DNA of 29,541 bases from Pseudomonadota bacterium (GTDB taxonomy: Bacteria; Pseudomonadota; Gammaproteobacteria; Xanthomonadales; Xanthomonadaceae): NCBI GenBank assembly GCA_023392975.1, contig JAEWNA010000211.1:1-29541 (forward strand), read 5' to 3'. Position numbers and translations under genes: made by a program. The notes below the pieces were generated by a model, which was not told the origin of the DNA, searched no databases, and worked only from the letters and a program-made list of their open reading frames with translations. Shown piece after piece: positions 6,751 through 15,002 of this stretch; positions within the stretch are counted from its first letter, which is position 1; each line of letters begins with the position of its first letter.

Positions 6751-8267
6751 ACGCATCCGGCCTCAGGCCGATGCGCCCGTCCGCGTCCTCTTCCTGCGCG
6801 ATGCGGTCGCAGCCGCCGCGCTTGGCGACGTACAGCGCGGAATCCACGCGCAGCCACAGGCTTTCGTAATCGTCGTCGACTCGCGCCGTCGCGATGCCGA
6901 TGCTGAGCGTCGGCCGGATGCCGGCCGGAGACAGGTGCTCGGCCACGCGCAGGGCATCCGCCGTCCGGCGTGCGCACGCGGCGACCTCGGCCGCGTTGCG
7001 CCCGGGAAGCAGCAGGCAGAATTCGTCCCCGCCGAGTCGGCCGAAGAGGTCGGCCTCGCGCCGGGTGTCGCGGCAGACCCGCACCGACAGCGACAACGCG
7101 CAATCGCCCGCCGCATGCCCGTCGCGATCGTTGATCGACTTGAGATTGTCGAGGTCGATCATCAGCATCGAGGCGGGAGACTGCTGCGCGCGGCACTGGC
7201 GCAGGGCGCGTTCGGCGAGTTCGATGAAGAAGCGGCGGGTATAGGCGCCAGTGAGGCTGTCGTGGGTGAGCAGCCGGCGCAGCTCCTCGTTCCGGGCATA
7301 GAGCATCGGCACCGCCATGCTGAAGTAGCTGCCGGCGACCAGGGTGATCATGGCGCTCTGCAGCGTCGGCGCCATCCCGCCGAGGTCGAGCGCCAGGGTC
7401 ATCACCACCAGGGTGGCGTCGAACAGGGCGATCGAGACCAGCGACTGCATGACGGTCTGGGTGTGGACCAGCCAGAAATGCAGCACGATCGGCAGGAACA
7501 CGAACAGCATCAGCGGCGCATAGCCGCGCTCGTGCGACACCGCCCACAGGCCGGCGACCGCCACGAGCAGGATCGCCGGCAGTTTGAGGGCATAGGCGCC
7601 GGCCCCCACCTGCCGGCGCGGCAGGTCGTCGAGTGCGAACAGCGCGTCCGTCACCGGGACGCGCAGGCGCACGGCCAGCGCACGCAGCGAAAAGAGCAGC
7701 GGCGGGCCGAGCGACACCAGCCCGGTGTAGTCGCCGATCATCCAGGGCAGTACCGCACGCCCGGCGTCATCGACCGGCAGTTGTCCCCCCGACATACAGC
7801 GCAGCGCTTCCGCCGATCGCCGCGACCATCGATGCCGCCAGCCCCGCGAGCAGGAAGACGCTGATCGTCGCCGGCAGCGAGGCGCGGTCGGGCGCGGCAG
7901 CGGCGCGCACCACCGCGCAGGCCAGCGCACCATAGGCCAGGCAGTGGATGCAGGCGTAGGCCAGGCCTTCCAGCAGCGTGCGACCGAACGCGACATCGAC
8001 CGCGCCGCGTTCGGCGGCGGCGAAGGCACCGATCAGGTTCGCCGCCACCAGCGACGGCAATGCGCGCCATCCGAACACCGCGAACGCCGCGAAGGTGACC
8101 GCGGTGGCGGGAAACCAGAGGCTCGCGTAAGGCGCGTATTCGAGCAGTCGCGACGCGAAACAGGCGCCGAGCCGCAGCGAGAAAACGATCGCCAGGCATA
8201 TCGCCCAGCCGCGGAAGCGTACCGAACGGAATGCCGCGATGTCGTTCACGCCCGGTCCGGTTGTCAT
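6749..8267 (-). pseudogene. MASE1-GGDEF diguanylate cyclase, frameshifted
   Basis: Two reading frames together make one MASE1-GGDEF protein. The first (from the ATG at 8265-8267, MTTGPGVNDI) holds the first membrane helices (ASLWFPATAVTFAAFAVFGW) and ends at 7767; the second continues from about 7790 (SGGQLPVDDAGRAVLPWMIGDYTGLV) to the stop at 6749. The switch falls in a run of six G on the coding strand (C run 7785-7790); one G fewer restores a 505-residue protein, and the length 1519 is 3 x 506 + 1. The GGDEF motif (RLGGDEFCLLLPG) and the inhibitory I-site (R-E-A-D five residues before it) are intact. It could be a true pseudogene, a slippage product or a sequencing error. It starts inside an ATGA overlap with the upstream paralogue. 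Confidence 0.8.
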
Positions 8268-9865
8268 CCATCTCCCATGTCGACGCCGGCGGTCGCGCGC
8301 GGAAGCCCGGCATTGCGATCAATGTCTGCCCCACCGACGGGAACGTCGACTGCGTCCGCCCCGCCGAGCCCGGCGGCGATCGCACCTTCCTCCTGGGCGA
8401 TGCGGTCGCGACCACCTCGCTTGGCCACGTACAGTGCGGAATCCGCGCGCAGCCAGAGCGTCTCGTAGTCCTCGCTGAGGTCCTGCACGGTGGCGACGCC
8501 GATGCTCAGCCCGGGCCGCAGGTCGGTCTCGAACGGATAACGCGCTTCGCGGACGTTCCACAGCAGTCGCTCCGCCGCGACCGCGGCCTGCGCGGCATCG
8601 CTGCCCGGCAGCAGGGCGCAGAATTCGTCGCCGCCGAGGCGGCCGAGCAGATCCTTCCCGCCGAGCGTGGTCTGGCCGATGCGCACGATCAGGCACAGCG
8701 CGGCATCGCCGGCGGCGTGCCCATGGTGGTCGTTGATGGTCTTGAGGTTGTCGAGGTCGAGCATGAGCATCGACACCGGCTCGCCGCGCAGCCGCGACTG
8801 CTCGATCGCCTTCTCCGACATCTCGACGAAGAAATGGCGGTTGTAGGCGCCGGTCAGCGCGTCCTGGATCAGCAGCCGGCGCAGCCGCGCGTTGTCGGCG
8901 TACAGCTGCGGCACCGCGAGGCCGAAATAGCTGGCCGCGGCCAGCGTGATCATTGCGAACTGCAGTATCAGCGCATAGTCCGTCAGCCGCAGCGCGTGCA
9001 CCAGCACGGCGAGCACGAGACTGAACGCGGCGATCGAGATCAGCGACTCGGTCGCGCCCTGGGTGTGGACGATCCACAGCTGCAGCACGATCGACACGAA
9101 GATCAGGAACAGCAGCGGGTCGTTGCCGGGCATGGCGGCGATGGCGAGCAGCGACATCGCGGTGGCGCCGAGGACGAGCAGCAGCTTCATCGCCAGCCCG
9201 AACGGATCGCGCAGCGGTCGCGGCACGTCGTCGAAGGCGTGCAGCCGATGCGGACAGCGGATGCCAAGGCGATCGGCGACGCTGCGGAACGCGAGGATCA
9301 GCAACGGCCCGACCGCGACCAGCCCGGCATAGTCGCCGATCATCAGCGGCAGGGTCAGGCCCCACACCCCGCCCTGCGGCAGCAGCCCCAGCCAGCGCGT
9401 CACCAGCGCCGCGGCGAACGCCGCGAGGGCGGCCACCCCGAGGCCGGAGATGAGGAACGTCGCCACCGTCTTCGGCAGCGACGGCACCGCGTTGCGCGGG
9501 ATCGAGCGGAGCACCACCCTCGCCAGCAGCCAGTAGGGCACGGCATGCGACAGCGCGTAACCGAGGCCACCGAACAACAGCTGCCACTCGTCCAGCCGCA
9601 GCGAGAGCACATGTACGGTACGCCACCACGCCCAGGCGTTGGCCAGCAGCACGGCCGGCCAGGCGCGCCAGCGGAACACCACGAACGCGGCGAAGCTCAC
9701 CGCAGCGGGCGGGTACCAGAGACTGGCCGCATCACGGTAATCGAGCAGGCTCGCCGCGAGGAAGGACACGATCCACAGCACGAGCACCAGCAGCATCGCA
9801 GGCAACGTCCTTGACCACGGCTCCTGTCGACCGCCTGTGGCCGAGCGCCCGTTGCTGTTCCCCAT
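8264..9865 (-). CDS. MASE1-GGDEF membrane diguanylate cyclase
   Basis: A 533-residue predicted diguanylate cyclase that makes c-di-GMP from two GTP. The N-terminal half is a MASE1-type integral membrane sensor of about eight helices (for example SLWYPPAAVSFAAFVVFRW and LPLMIGDYAGLVAVGPLLIL), with an unknown signal; the C-terminal half is a GGDEF domain (LTGAYNRHFF, LDLDNLKTIND, RLGGDEFCALLPG). The I-site position reads G-G-K-D instead of RxxD, so product inhibition is probably lost. The C-terminal tail after the domain (about 35 residues, rich in Gly/Ala/Asp) has no recognisable fold. Its TGA overlaps the ATG of the frameshifted paralogue, so the two were translated together. A closely similar protein next door suggests tandem duplication. 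Confidence 0.9.
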   Translation of the reverse strand: MGNSNGRSATGGRQEPWSRTLPAMLLVLVLWIVSFLAASLLDYRDAASLWYPPAAVSFAAFVVFRWRAWPAVLLANAWAWWRTVHVLSLRLDEWQLLFGGLGYALSHAVPYWLLARVVLRSIPRNAVPSLPKTVATFLISGLGVAALAAFAAALVTRWLGLLPQGGVWGLTLPLMIGDYAGLVAVGPLLILAFRSVADRLGIRCPHRLHAFDDVPRPLRDPFGLAMKLLLVLGATAMSLLAIAAMPGNDPLLFLIFVSIVLQLWIVHTQGATESLISIAAFSLVLAVLVHALRLTDYALILQFAMITLAAASYFGLAVPQLYADNARLRRLLIQDALTGAYNRHFFVEMSEKAIEQSRLRGEPVSMLMLDLDNLKTINDHHGHAAGDAALCLIVRIGQTTLGGKDLLGRLGGDEFCALLPGSDAAQAAVAAERLLWNVREARYPFETDLRPGLSIGVATVQDLSEDYETLWLRADSALYVAKRGGRDRIAQEEGAIAAGLGGADAVDVPVGGADIDRNAGLPRATAGVDMGDG

Positions 9866-9954
9866 CCCCCGCCATCCCCCTGCAAGACAGACCCGCTGCG
9901 ATCTGACGTCCCTGCCTGTCGATCCGCCGGTTCCCTCCGTTCGCCGACCACCGC

Positions 9955-9960
9955 AGGATA
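9955..9960 (-). promoter_or_regulatory. -10-like box of the GGDEF gene pair
   Basis: Minus-strand GGCTATCCTGCGG contains TATCCT (9960-9955), about 90 bp before the GGDEF start. The same string (GCTATCCTGCG) precedes the TraB-like gene at 29253, supporting it as a native promoter core. No good -35 was found. Confidence 0.4.
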
Positions 9961-10060
9961 GCCGAGTCCGCGGCGGCGGAAGGCGTTCCGCGAGGTTTTC
10001 GCATCCGCTGCGATGGCCCGCGGGGCGCCGGTGCGATTGCCGGGAGCCCCGCGACGGGCC

Positions 10061-10069
10061 TGCTAGACT
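10061..10069 (+). promoter_or_regulatory. Extended -10 promoter of the ABC exporter gene
   Basis: TGCTAGACT is an extended -10 (TGn plus TAGACT at 10064-10069), 84 bp before the start. A TTG-type -35 with the right spacing was not found, which is common for extended -10 promoters. Confidence 0.4.
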
Positions 10070-10152
10070 GCGGCCGAACGCGGCTTCCGGGCCGCCACGC
10101 TTCGGGCCACGGACAGGCTGTCGTCGGGCTCGTCTTCGCCCCGTGCCGCCCG

Positions 10153-11907
10153 ATGTCCACCCTGCCGCCTCCCCGCCTCGCCCTGCTCGTCCTGCGCAAC
10201 CTCTGGCCGTTCCTGCGTCGACAGGGCTGGCTGCTGGCGCTGTGGCTGGCGACGCTGGCCGCTTCGGGCGCGGCCACGCTGACGCTCCCGCACGCGTTCG
10301 GGCGCATGCTCGACGAAGGCTTCCGGCGCGGCGACGTCGCCGATCGCGCGTTCCTGCTGATGCTGGGCGCGGCCATCGCCTACGGCGTCAGCAGCGCCGC
10401 CCAGTTCTGGTCGATGACCTATCTCGGCGAACGCGTCGTCGCCGACCTGCGCACCCGCCTGTACGGCCACCTGATCGGCCTGGACGCCGGCTTCCACGAC
10501 GGCGTGCGCAGCGGCGAACTGCTGTCGCGGCTGGGATCCGACGCCGAGCTCCTGCGCAACCTGGTAGGCAGCGCCCTGCCGGTCGCGCTCGGCAGCTTCA
10601 TCGCGGTCGTCGGCGGCGTCTCGATGCTGATCGCCACCAGTCCGAAACTCGCGGCGTGGTCGCTGCTGGTGCTGCCGCTGACCGCGATCCCGGTGATGAT
10701 GAACGGCAAGCGCCTCGCCAGGATCGCGCGCGATGCCCAGGACCGTCTCGCCGACGCGAACGCCCGGGCCGCGGAAACGCTCGCCGCCGCCGACACCGTG
10801 CGCGCCCATGCGCGCGAGGCGCACGAGCGCACGCAGTACGCGAACGCGCTGTGGCGCGCCGTCCGGGCCGCCGATCGCCGGATCGTCGTCCAGGCGCTGA
10901 TCACCTTCGTCGCCACCGCGCTGGTGTTCGTGGTGCTGCTGGTCGTGCTGTGGCGCGGCGTCCGCGGCGTCGCCGACCACGACCTCACCGTCGGCGGCCT
11001 CGGCCAGTTCGTGGCCTACGCGATGCTCTGCGGCATCTCCTTCGGCGAACTGGTGGACATCTGGAACGACGTCCAGCGCGCCGCCGGCGGCATGGGCCGC
11101 ATCCTGGAACTGCTCGAACGCACGCCGGCGATCGTCCCGCCGGACCGTCCCGAACCGCTGCCCCGCCCGCTGCGCGGCGAACTGCGCTTCGAAGCGGTCG
11201 GGTTCCGCTATCCATCGCGGCCCGGGCACGCCGCGCTGGAGGGCTTCGACCTGCGGATCGCACCGGGCGAGCGCGTGGCCCTGGTCGGTCCCTCCGGGGC
11301 CGGCAAGAGCACTGTCCTCTCGCTGCTGCTGCGTTTCCACGACCCGTCCTCCGGGCGCGTGCTGGCCGATGGCGTCGATCTGCGCGGGTTCGATCCGGCC
11401 GCGTGGCGCAGCGCCGTCGCGCTGGTCCCGCAGGCGCCGACGCTGTTCGCGGCGACCGTCGCCGAGAACCTGCGCTATGCCCGTCTCGATGCCGACGAGG
11501 ACGCGCTCCGCGCCGCGCTGCGGGCCGCGAACGCGCTCGCCTTCGTCGAGGCCCTGCCGCAGGGGCTGGACACGCCGCTGGGCGAGCGCGGCGTGCTGCT
11601 GTCCGGCGGCCAGCGCCAGCGGATCGCGATCGCGCGGGCGATGCTCGCGGACGCGCCGGTGCTGCTGCTGGACGAAGCGACCAGCGCACTCGACGCCCAG
11701 AGCGAGCGTGCGATCCAGGACGCACTGGATGCGCTGATGCGTGGACGCACCACCGTGGTCGTCGCGCACCGGCTGGCGACGGTGATGAAGGCGGACCGGA
11801 TCGTGGTCATGGACCGCGGCGGCATCGTCGCAGAAGGCACCCACGCGACCCTGCTGGCGCAGGGCGGTCTCTACGCGGAACTCGCGAACCTGCAGTTCCT
11901 GTCCTGA
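10153..11907 (+). CDS. ABCB/MsbA-type ABC exporter (fused membrane and ATPase domains)
   Basis: A 584-residue half-transporter that would act as a homodimer in the inner membrane. The six-helix exporter domain covers about 1-310 (QFWSMTYLGERVVADLRTRL and FHDGVRSGELLSRLGSDAE are the intracellular-loop signatures of ABCB proteins). The ATPase domain has Walker A GPSGAGKST (379-387), signature LSGGQRQR (483-490), Walker B VLLLDEATSALD (503-514) and the switch histidine VVVAHR. No C39 peptidase domain is present, so it does not itself cut a leader. The nearest relatives are annotated as lipid/drug or peptide exporters; the substrate is unknown. It converges on the peptide-maturation operon, ending 21 bp from it. 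Confidence 0.88.
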   Translation: MSTLPPPRLALLVLRNLWPFLRRQGWLLALWLATLAASGAATLTLPHAFGRMLDEGFRRGDVADRAFLLMLGAAIAYGVSSAAQFWSMTYLGERVVADLRTRLYGHLIGLDAGFHDGVRSGELLSRLGSDAELLRNLVGSALPVALGSFIAVVGGVSMLIATSPKLAAWSLLVLPLTAIPVMMNGKRLARIARDAQDRLADANARAAETLAAADTVRAHAREAHERTQYANALWRAVRAADRRIVVQALITFVATALVFVVLLVVLWRGVRGVADHDLTVGGLGQFVAYAMLCGISFGELVDIWNDVQRAAGGMGRILELLERTPAIVPPDRPEPLPRPLRGELRFEAVGFRYPSRPGHAALEGFDLRIAPGERVALVGPSGAGKSTVLSLLLRFHDPSSGRVLADGVDLRGFDPAAWRSAVALVPQAPTLFAATVAENLRYARLDADEDALRAALRAANALAFVEALPQGLDTPLGERGVLLSGGQRQRIAIARAMLADAPVLLLDEATSALDAQSERAIQDALDALMRGRTTVVVAHRLATVMKADRIVVMDRGGIVAEGTHATLLAQGGLYAELANLQFLS

Positions 11908-11928
11908 GCGCTTCCCGGGGTGGGCGAC

Positions 11929-12522
11929 TCAGGCGGCGCCCGCGTCCGTCGCACGTTCCGCCGCGGCTGCGGTCTCGTCGGCGACCTCGTCCATCTGCGC
12001 GCGGAAGCTCGCCCAGTCCGCGTCGCCGATGAAGTCGCTGGCGATCACCGTGCCCTCGGCGTCGACGAACAGGTAGAACGGCGCCGACGTACGCGGATTC
12101 AGGCGCCGAGCTGAGGCCTTGTCGATGCGCATCGCATGCGCCAGCAGCGGGGTGTCGCGCAGGTAGTCGCGGGCCTGCGGCGGACGCGCGTTCACGAAGA
12201 TCCACAGGCCGACGCCGGCCTCGCGCATCGCCGGGTACATCCGGATCAGTTCCTCGCGGCGGGCATGGCACTCCCCGCAGCCCGGCGACAGGAAGGCCAG
12301 CACCGTCGAGGTGCCCCGCAGCGATCCGGAGGAGACGGGCGCGCCGCCGGACAATGGGCGCACCCGGAACGTCGGCAACGGCGTCCCCGACGGCAGCGTC
12401 GCCGGCAGGCGTTCGTACTCGCGCGCCCCGACGATCGCGGCCAGGCGTAGCGTCAGCAGGAAATTCAGCGCCACCGACGCGGTCAGCGCGATCAGCACGA
12501 CCAGCACGAACGTCGGATCCAT
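11929..12522 (-). CDS. Membrane-anchored thioredoxin-like protein (MauD/TlpA type) of the peptide operon
   Basis: A 197-residue protein with one N-terminal membrane helix (about 4-30) and a periplasmic thioredoxin/redoxin fold. The active site is C82-G-E-C85 within FLSPGCGECHARREEL, as in MauD and TlpA/ResA-like disulfide reductases or isomerases; the cis-proline region TSAPFYLFVD is present. The start lies 3 bp after the MauE-like gene's stop, and the pair recalls MauE-MauD, which supports disulfide formation in methylamine dehydrogenase. No mau structural genes are nearby. In this context it may form, reduce or reshuffle the disulfide of the modified peptide, or protect it. It is the last gene of the operon. 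The Ala/Glu-rich tail is probably disordered. Confidence 0.82.
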   Translation of the reverse strand: MDPTFVLVVLIALTASVALNFLLTLRLAAIVGAREYERLPATLPSGTPLPTFRVRPLSGGAPVSSGSLRGTSTVLAFLSPGCGECHARREELIRMYPAMREAGVGLWIFVNARPPQARDYLRDTPLLAHAMRIDKASARRLNPRTSAPFYLFVDAEGTVIASDFIGDADWASFRAQMDEVADETAAAAERATDAGAA

Positions 12523-12525
12523 CGC

Positions 12526-13047
12526 TCAGCCCGCCTTCGCCCGCAGCAGCCACGCCAGGTCGCGCAACCACACCGTCGCCATGACGCCGACGACGGCCAG
12601 CCCGGCCAGGATCGCCTCGAACGGCCACGGCAGGGCCAGCGGCCCGCGCAGCAGCACGAGGGCCACCGCGACGATCAGCACGAGGTTGCGGACCACGTCG
12701 AGCCCCCCCATGCGCCTGCCGGAAGCGCCGAAGCAACTGCAGACGATCGCGCGGCCGCCCAGGATCGACATGGAGACCACGGCCGCGAACAGCACGAACA
12801 TGGCCAGCCCGGCGATGGCGCCGAGGGTCGCGAATGCGCCGCCGGCGAGCAATGCGGCGGCGATGCCCCACTCGGCCGCGACGATCGCGAAGGCCAGCGC
12901 GGCATCGGCACGGCCGAGCGCCGGGAACGCCTCCGACAGGCTGCGCCTGAATGCATCGAAGCCGCCGGATTTGCCCCACGCGGCCGCCACCAACGCCAGC
13001 GTCACGTACCAGCGACCGAGCACGGCGCCATAGTCGAGCGCGGTCAC
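12526..13047 (-). CDS. MauE/DoxX-like redox membrane protein of the peptide operon
   Basis: A 173-residue membrane protein with four or five helices (about 8-25, 50-70, 75-97, 118-135, 143-160). The pair C103-S-C105 in IVCSCFGASG is the conserved CxCFG element of MauE-like proteins. MauE works with the thioredoxin-like MauD in disulfide chemistry. The start is a GTG at 13045-13047 that overlaps the stop of the protease gene (GTGA), the mark of translational coupling; the much longer open frame reaching 13749 in the same phase has an Arg-rich, non-homologous N-terminal part and is the shadow of the protease gene. Its redox partner is probably the next gene downstream. Confidence 0.8.
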   Translation of the reverse strand: MTALDYGAVLGRWYVTLALVAAAWGKSGGFDAFRRSLSEAFPALGRADAALAFAIVAAEWGIAAALLAGGAFATLGAIAGLAMFVLFAAVVSMSILGGRAIVCSCFGASGRRMGGLDVVRNLVLIVAVALVLLRGPLALPWPFEAILAGLAVVGVMATVWLRDLAWLLRAKAG

Positions 13048-13910
13048 GGCACCGGCTCCCAGATGCCGGCGGGGGCGTCCATGCGGCGCAGGCGGCGCTG
13101 CGCAGCCTCGGTCGTGGCGATCACGGCGTCGTGCCAGTCGTCTTCCTCGCGGGTCCGCGACTCCGGGCCGGCGAGGCTGCGCAGCTCGCGCGCGACCTCC
13201 CACGCGGGGCCTTCCAGCGCCGCGTCGCGCACGACCGGCAGCCCGATCCGCCGCAGTTCGTCCGCGGTCAGGGCGTAGGCATGCGAATCGAAGCCGTACA
13301 GCAGCGCGTCGACGATCTCCGCCCGCGCTTCGCGCGGACGATCGCCCATGTGCAGCGACAGCAGTTCCTCGCCGATCCGCTCCAGCTCGCGCGTGCTGCG
13401 ATGGAACGAGGTCAGCGTCGTCGGGAAGATGTTCTCGCTCAGCAGGTGCAGCGCCCTGGCCCGAGCCTCCGCTTCCTCCAGGCCGAACCAGTCGCGCATC
13501 ATCCGCCAGCACTGGCGGATGTCCTCCGCGGACATGGCCGAAGGCCCGGCAGCGCCGGCTTCGGCCGACAGGTGCGGATCGATCGGCGAGAAGATCGCCA
13601 TCGGCCCGGCGACGATCTCGTGCGCCGCCAGCGCCATCACCGTGCCCGCGGACTCGCAGAAATGCGGCACGACGAAGGTCACGCGATCGGCGAACGCGTG
13701 CAGCAGCAGCGCGATCCGCCGCGCGGCGTTGACCTCGCCGCCGCGACACTGCACCACCACGTTGAGCCGTTCGACGCGGCCGATCGCCCGCAACGTCTCG
13801 TACAGCGGCGGCAACAGATCGATGTCCACGCGCGACGCAGAAAGCGCCAGCGTCCGTCCCGGGAGGCGCGCTTCGAGGGCGCGGAGATGCGCAGTGATCG
13901 ACATGGTCAT
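13044..13910 (-). CDS. Clp-fold serine protease, SDH_sah family, candidate leader peptidase
   Basis: A 288-residue protein of the serine dehydrogenase proteinase (SDH_sah) family, which has the ClpP/crotonase fold. Diagnostic motifs are CRGGEVNAARRIA (oxyanion GG, about 55-67), PHFCESAGTVMALAAHEI with the probable nucleophile S87, and SPIDPHL (108-114). No signal peptide or membrane helix is seen, so it should act in the cytosol. It overlaps the ATP-grasp stop (ATGA, ATG at 13908-13910) and the MauE-like start (GTGA), placing it firmly in the peptide operon. A role in removing the leader is inferred from context; SDH_sah proteins are otherwise of poorly known substrate. A second ATG six bases later (MSITAH) is possible. 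Confidence 0.82.
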   Translation of the reverse strand: MTMSITAHLRALEARLPGRTLALSASRVDIDLLPPLYETLRAIGRVERLNVVVQCRGGEVNAARRIALLLHAFADRVTFVVPHFCESAGTVMALAAHEIVAGPMAIFSPIDPHLSAEAGAAGPSAMSAEDIRQCWRMMRDWFGLEEAEARARALHLLSENIFPTTLTSFHRSTRELERIGEELLSLHMGDRPREARAEIVDALLYGFDSHAYALTADELRRIGLPVVRDAALEGPAWEVARELRSLAGPESRTREEDDWHDAVIATTEAAQRRLRRMDAPAGIWEPVP

Positions 13911-14929
13911 GCTCCCGACCGTTTGGCCGTCCGGGCCCGGGCGCCTTCGATCAGGCATTCGGCCAGGGCGTCGGTCATGGCCAATTCCGGCGCGCGGTCC
14001 TCGACGAACAGGAACTGCCCGCCGGGATTATTCTCCAGGAAGACGTAATCGCCCGCCTCGTCGACGATCAGGTCCAGCGCACCGTAGGTGAGGCCATAGC
14101 TGTGCACGAAGGCGAGGCAGCGCCGCGCAACGTCGTCGGGCAGCCGCGTCGCCTCGTAGCGCACCGGCGCGTCGTAGTGGCGGAAATCGACCTGCGTGCG
14201 GACGTCGTCCTGCGAATGGATCTTCGCCGCGAACAGCCGCTCGCCGATCACCGTCGCCCGGATCTCGTATCGTTTCCGCACGTGGCGCTGGAAGAAGCAC
14301 GGCAGCAGGCCGAGCGAATCCAGCAGGTCCTCGTTCGCTTCGTCGATCCGCGTGGTCGCGATGCCGGTGGCGATGCGTTCGTCGTCGGACACCTCGTCCG
14401 CGGCGAGGAACGGCGATTCAAGCGTCTTGAACACGATGTCGCCGCCCACGGCGCTGCGGAAATCCAGCACGGCCTCGCGCGAGGACGACACCAGCGACGG
14501 CGGCACGTTGAAGCCGAAACGCGCCGCACGCGCCAGTTGTTCGCCCTTCCACTGCGCGGCGCGGACGGCGGCGGGATGGCTCATCCAGTAGGCGTCGAGG
14601 CCGTGCATCAACCCGGACAGCAGGTGCCGCGTCTCGCTGATCGCGTAGGCGCGCTCCTGCGCCGACAGCTCGCCCGCGAACCGGAACGCCGCGGTCTTGC
14701 GCGTCCACACCGCGGCGATGTCGCCGATCGAGACGCGTCCGCCCGACGGCAGGTGCGCGAGCGACCCTCGCCAGGCACGACCGTCGAAGGCGAGTTCGAG
14801 CGTGTAGTCCGCGGGGAAGGCATCGAGGTCGAGCCGGAAATGCGCCGCGCCGCGCGCCTGCAGGCGTTGGGCGACGAGGTCGGCATGCAGGTCGGCACGA
14901 TGGGTGACGATCAGGATGACGGAGGGCAT
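13907..14929 (-). CDS. MvdC/MvdD-like ATP-grasp peptide ligase
   Basis: A 340-residue RimK/MvdD-type ATP-grasp enzyme. The N-terminal pre-ATP-grasp part (VILIVTHRADLHADLV, then AAVWTRKTAAFRF) leads into ATP-binding blocks: WKGEQLARAARFGFNVPPSL (127-146), VFKTLESPF with K168, YEIRATVIGERLFAAKI (221-237), ALDLIVD (284-290) and the Mg site FLENNPGGQFLFVE (297-310; N300 and N301). The ending NPxGQ(F/W)L matches graspetide (microviridin) ligases, which join Asp/Glu side chains to Thr/Ser or Lys of a precursor as esters or amides. Two precursor-like genes lie directly upstream. No clear ribosome-binding site precedes the ATG at 14927-14929. Whether it makes an ester or an amide cannot be read from sequence. 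Confidence 0.88.
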   Translation of the reverse strand: MPSVILIVTHRADLHADLVAQRLQARGAAHFRLDLDAFPADYTLELAFDGRAWRGSLAHLPSGGRVSIGDIAAVWTRKTAAFRFAGELSAQERAYAISETRHLLSGLMHGLDAYWMSHPAAVRAAQWKGEQLARAARFGFNVPPSLVSSSREAVLDFRSAVGGDIVFKTLESPFLAADEVSDDERIATGIATTRIDEANEDLLDSLGLLPCFFQRHVRKRYEIRATVIGERLFAAKIHSQDDVRTQVDFRHYDAPVRYEATRLPDDVARRCLAFVHSYGLTYGALDLIVDEAGDYVFLENNPGGQFLFVEDRAPELAMTDALAECLIEGARARTAKRSGA

Positions 14930-14958
14930 ATGCCGTGGGGAAGGCGGGGCCGAAGAAA

Positions 14959-14990
14959 CGCCGCAGCGTCCCGGAGAGGACGCTGCGGCG
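14959..14990 (-). terminator. Strong stem-loop between precursor genes and ATP-grasp gene
   Basis: A perfect 13-bp stem, CGCCGCAGCGTCC (14959-14971) with GGACGCTGCGGCG (14978-14990), and a 6-base loop. On the minus strand it is followed by GTTTCTTC, a weak T-tract. It begins 12 bp after the second precursor's stop. It probably terminates part of the transcripts, or protects the precursor mRNA's 3' end, so that precursors outnumber the enzymes. Confidence 0.65.
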
Positions 14991-15002
14991 CGGTGCGGGC
15001 GA

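Noticed and set aside
8231..9814. 527-residue open frame antisense to the MASE1-GGDEF gene
   Set aside because: Glu/His/Gln/Arg-rich shadow of a recognisable enzyme.
9837..12032. 731-residue Arg/Pro-rich open frame over the ABC exporter
   Set aside because: The exporter in another frame has all ABC motifs; this frame is low in hydrophobic residues and shows no domain.
12526..13749. 407-residue reading of the MauE-like gene
   Set aside because: Only the last 173 residues look like a protein family; the rest is the out-of-frame shadow of the protease gene. A GTG start within a GTGA overlap explains the real gene.
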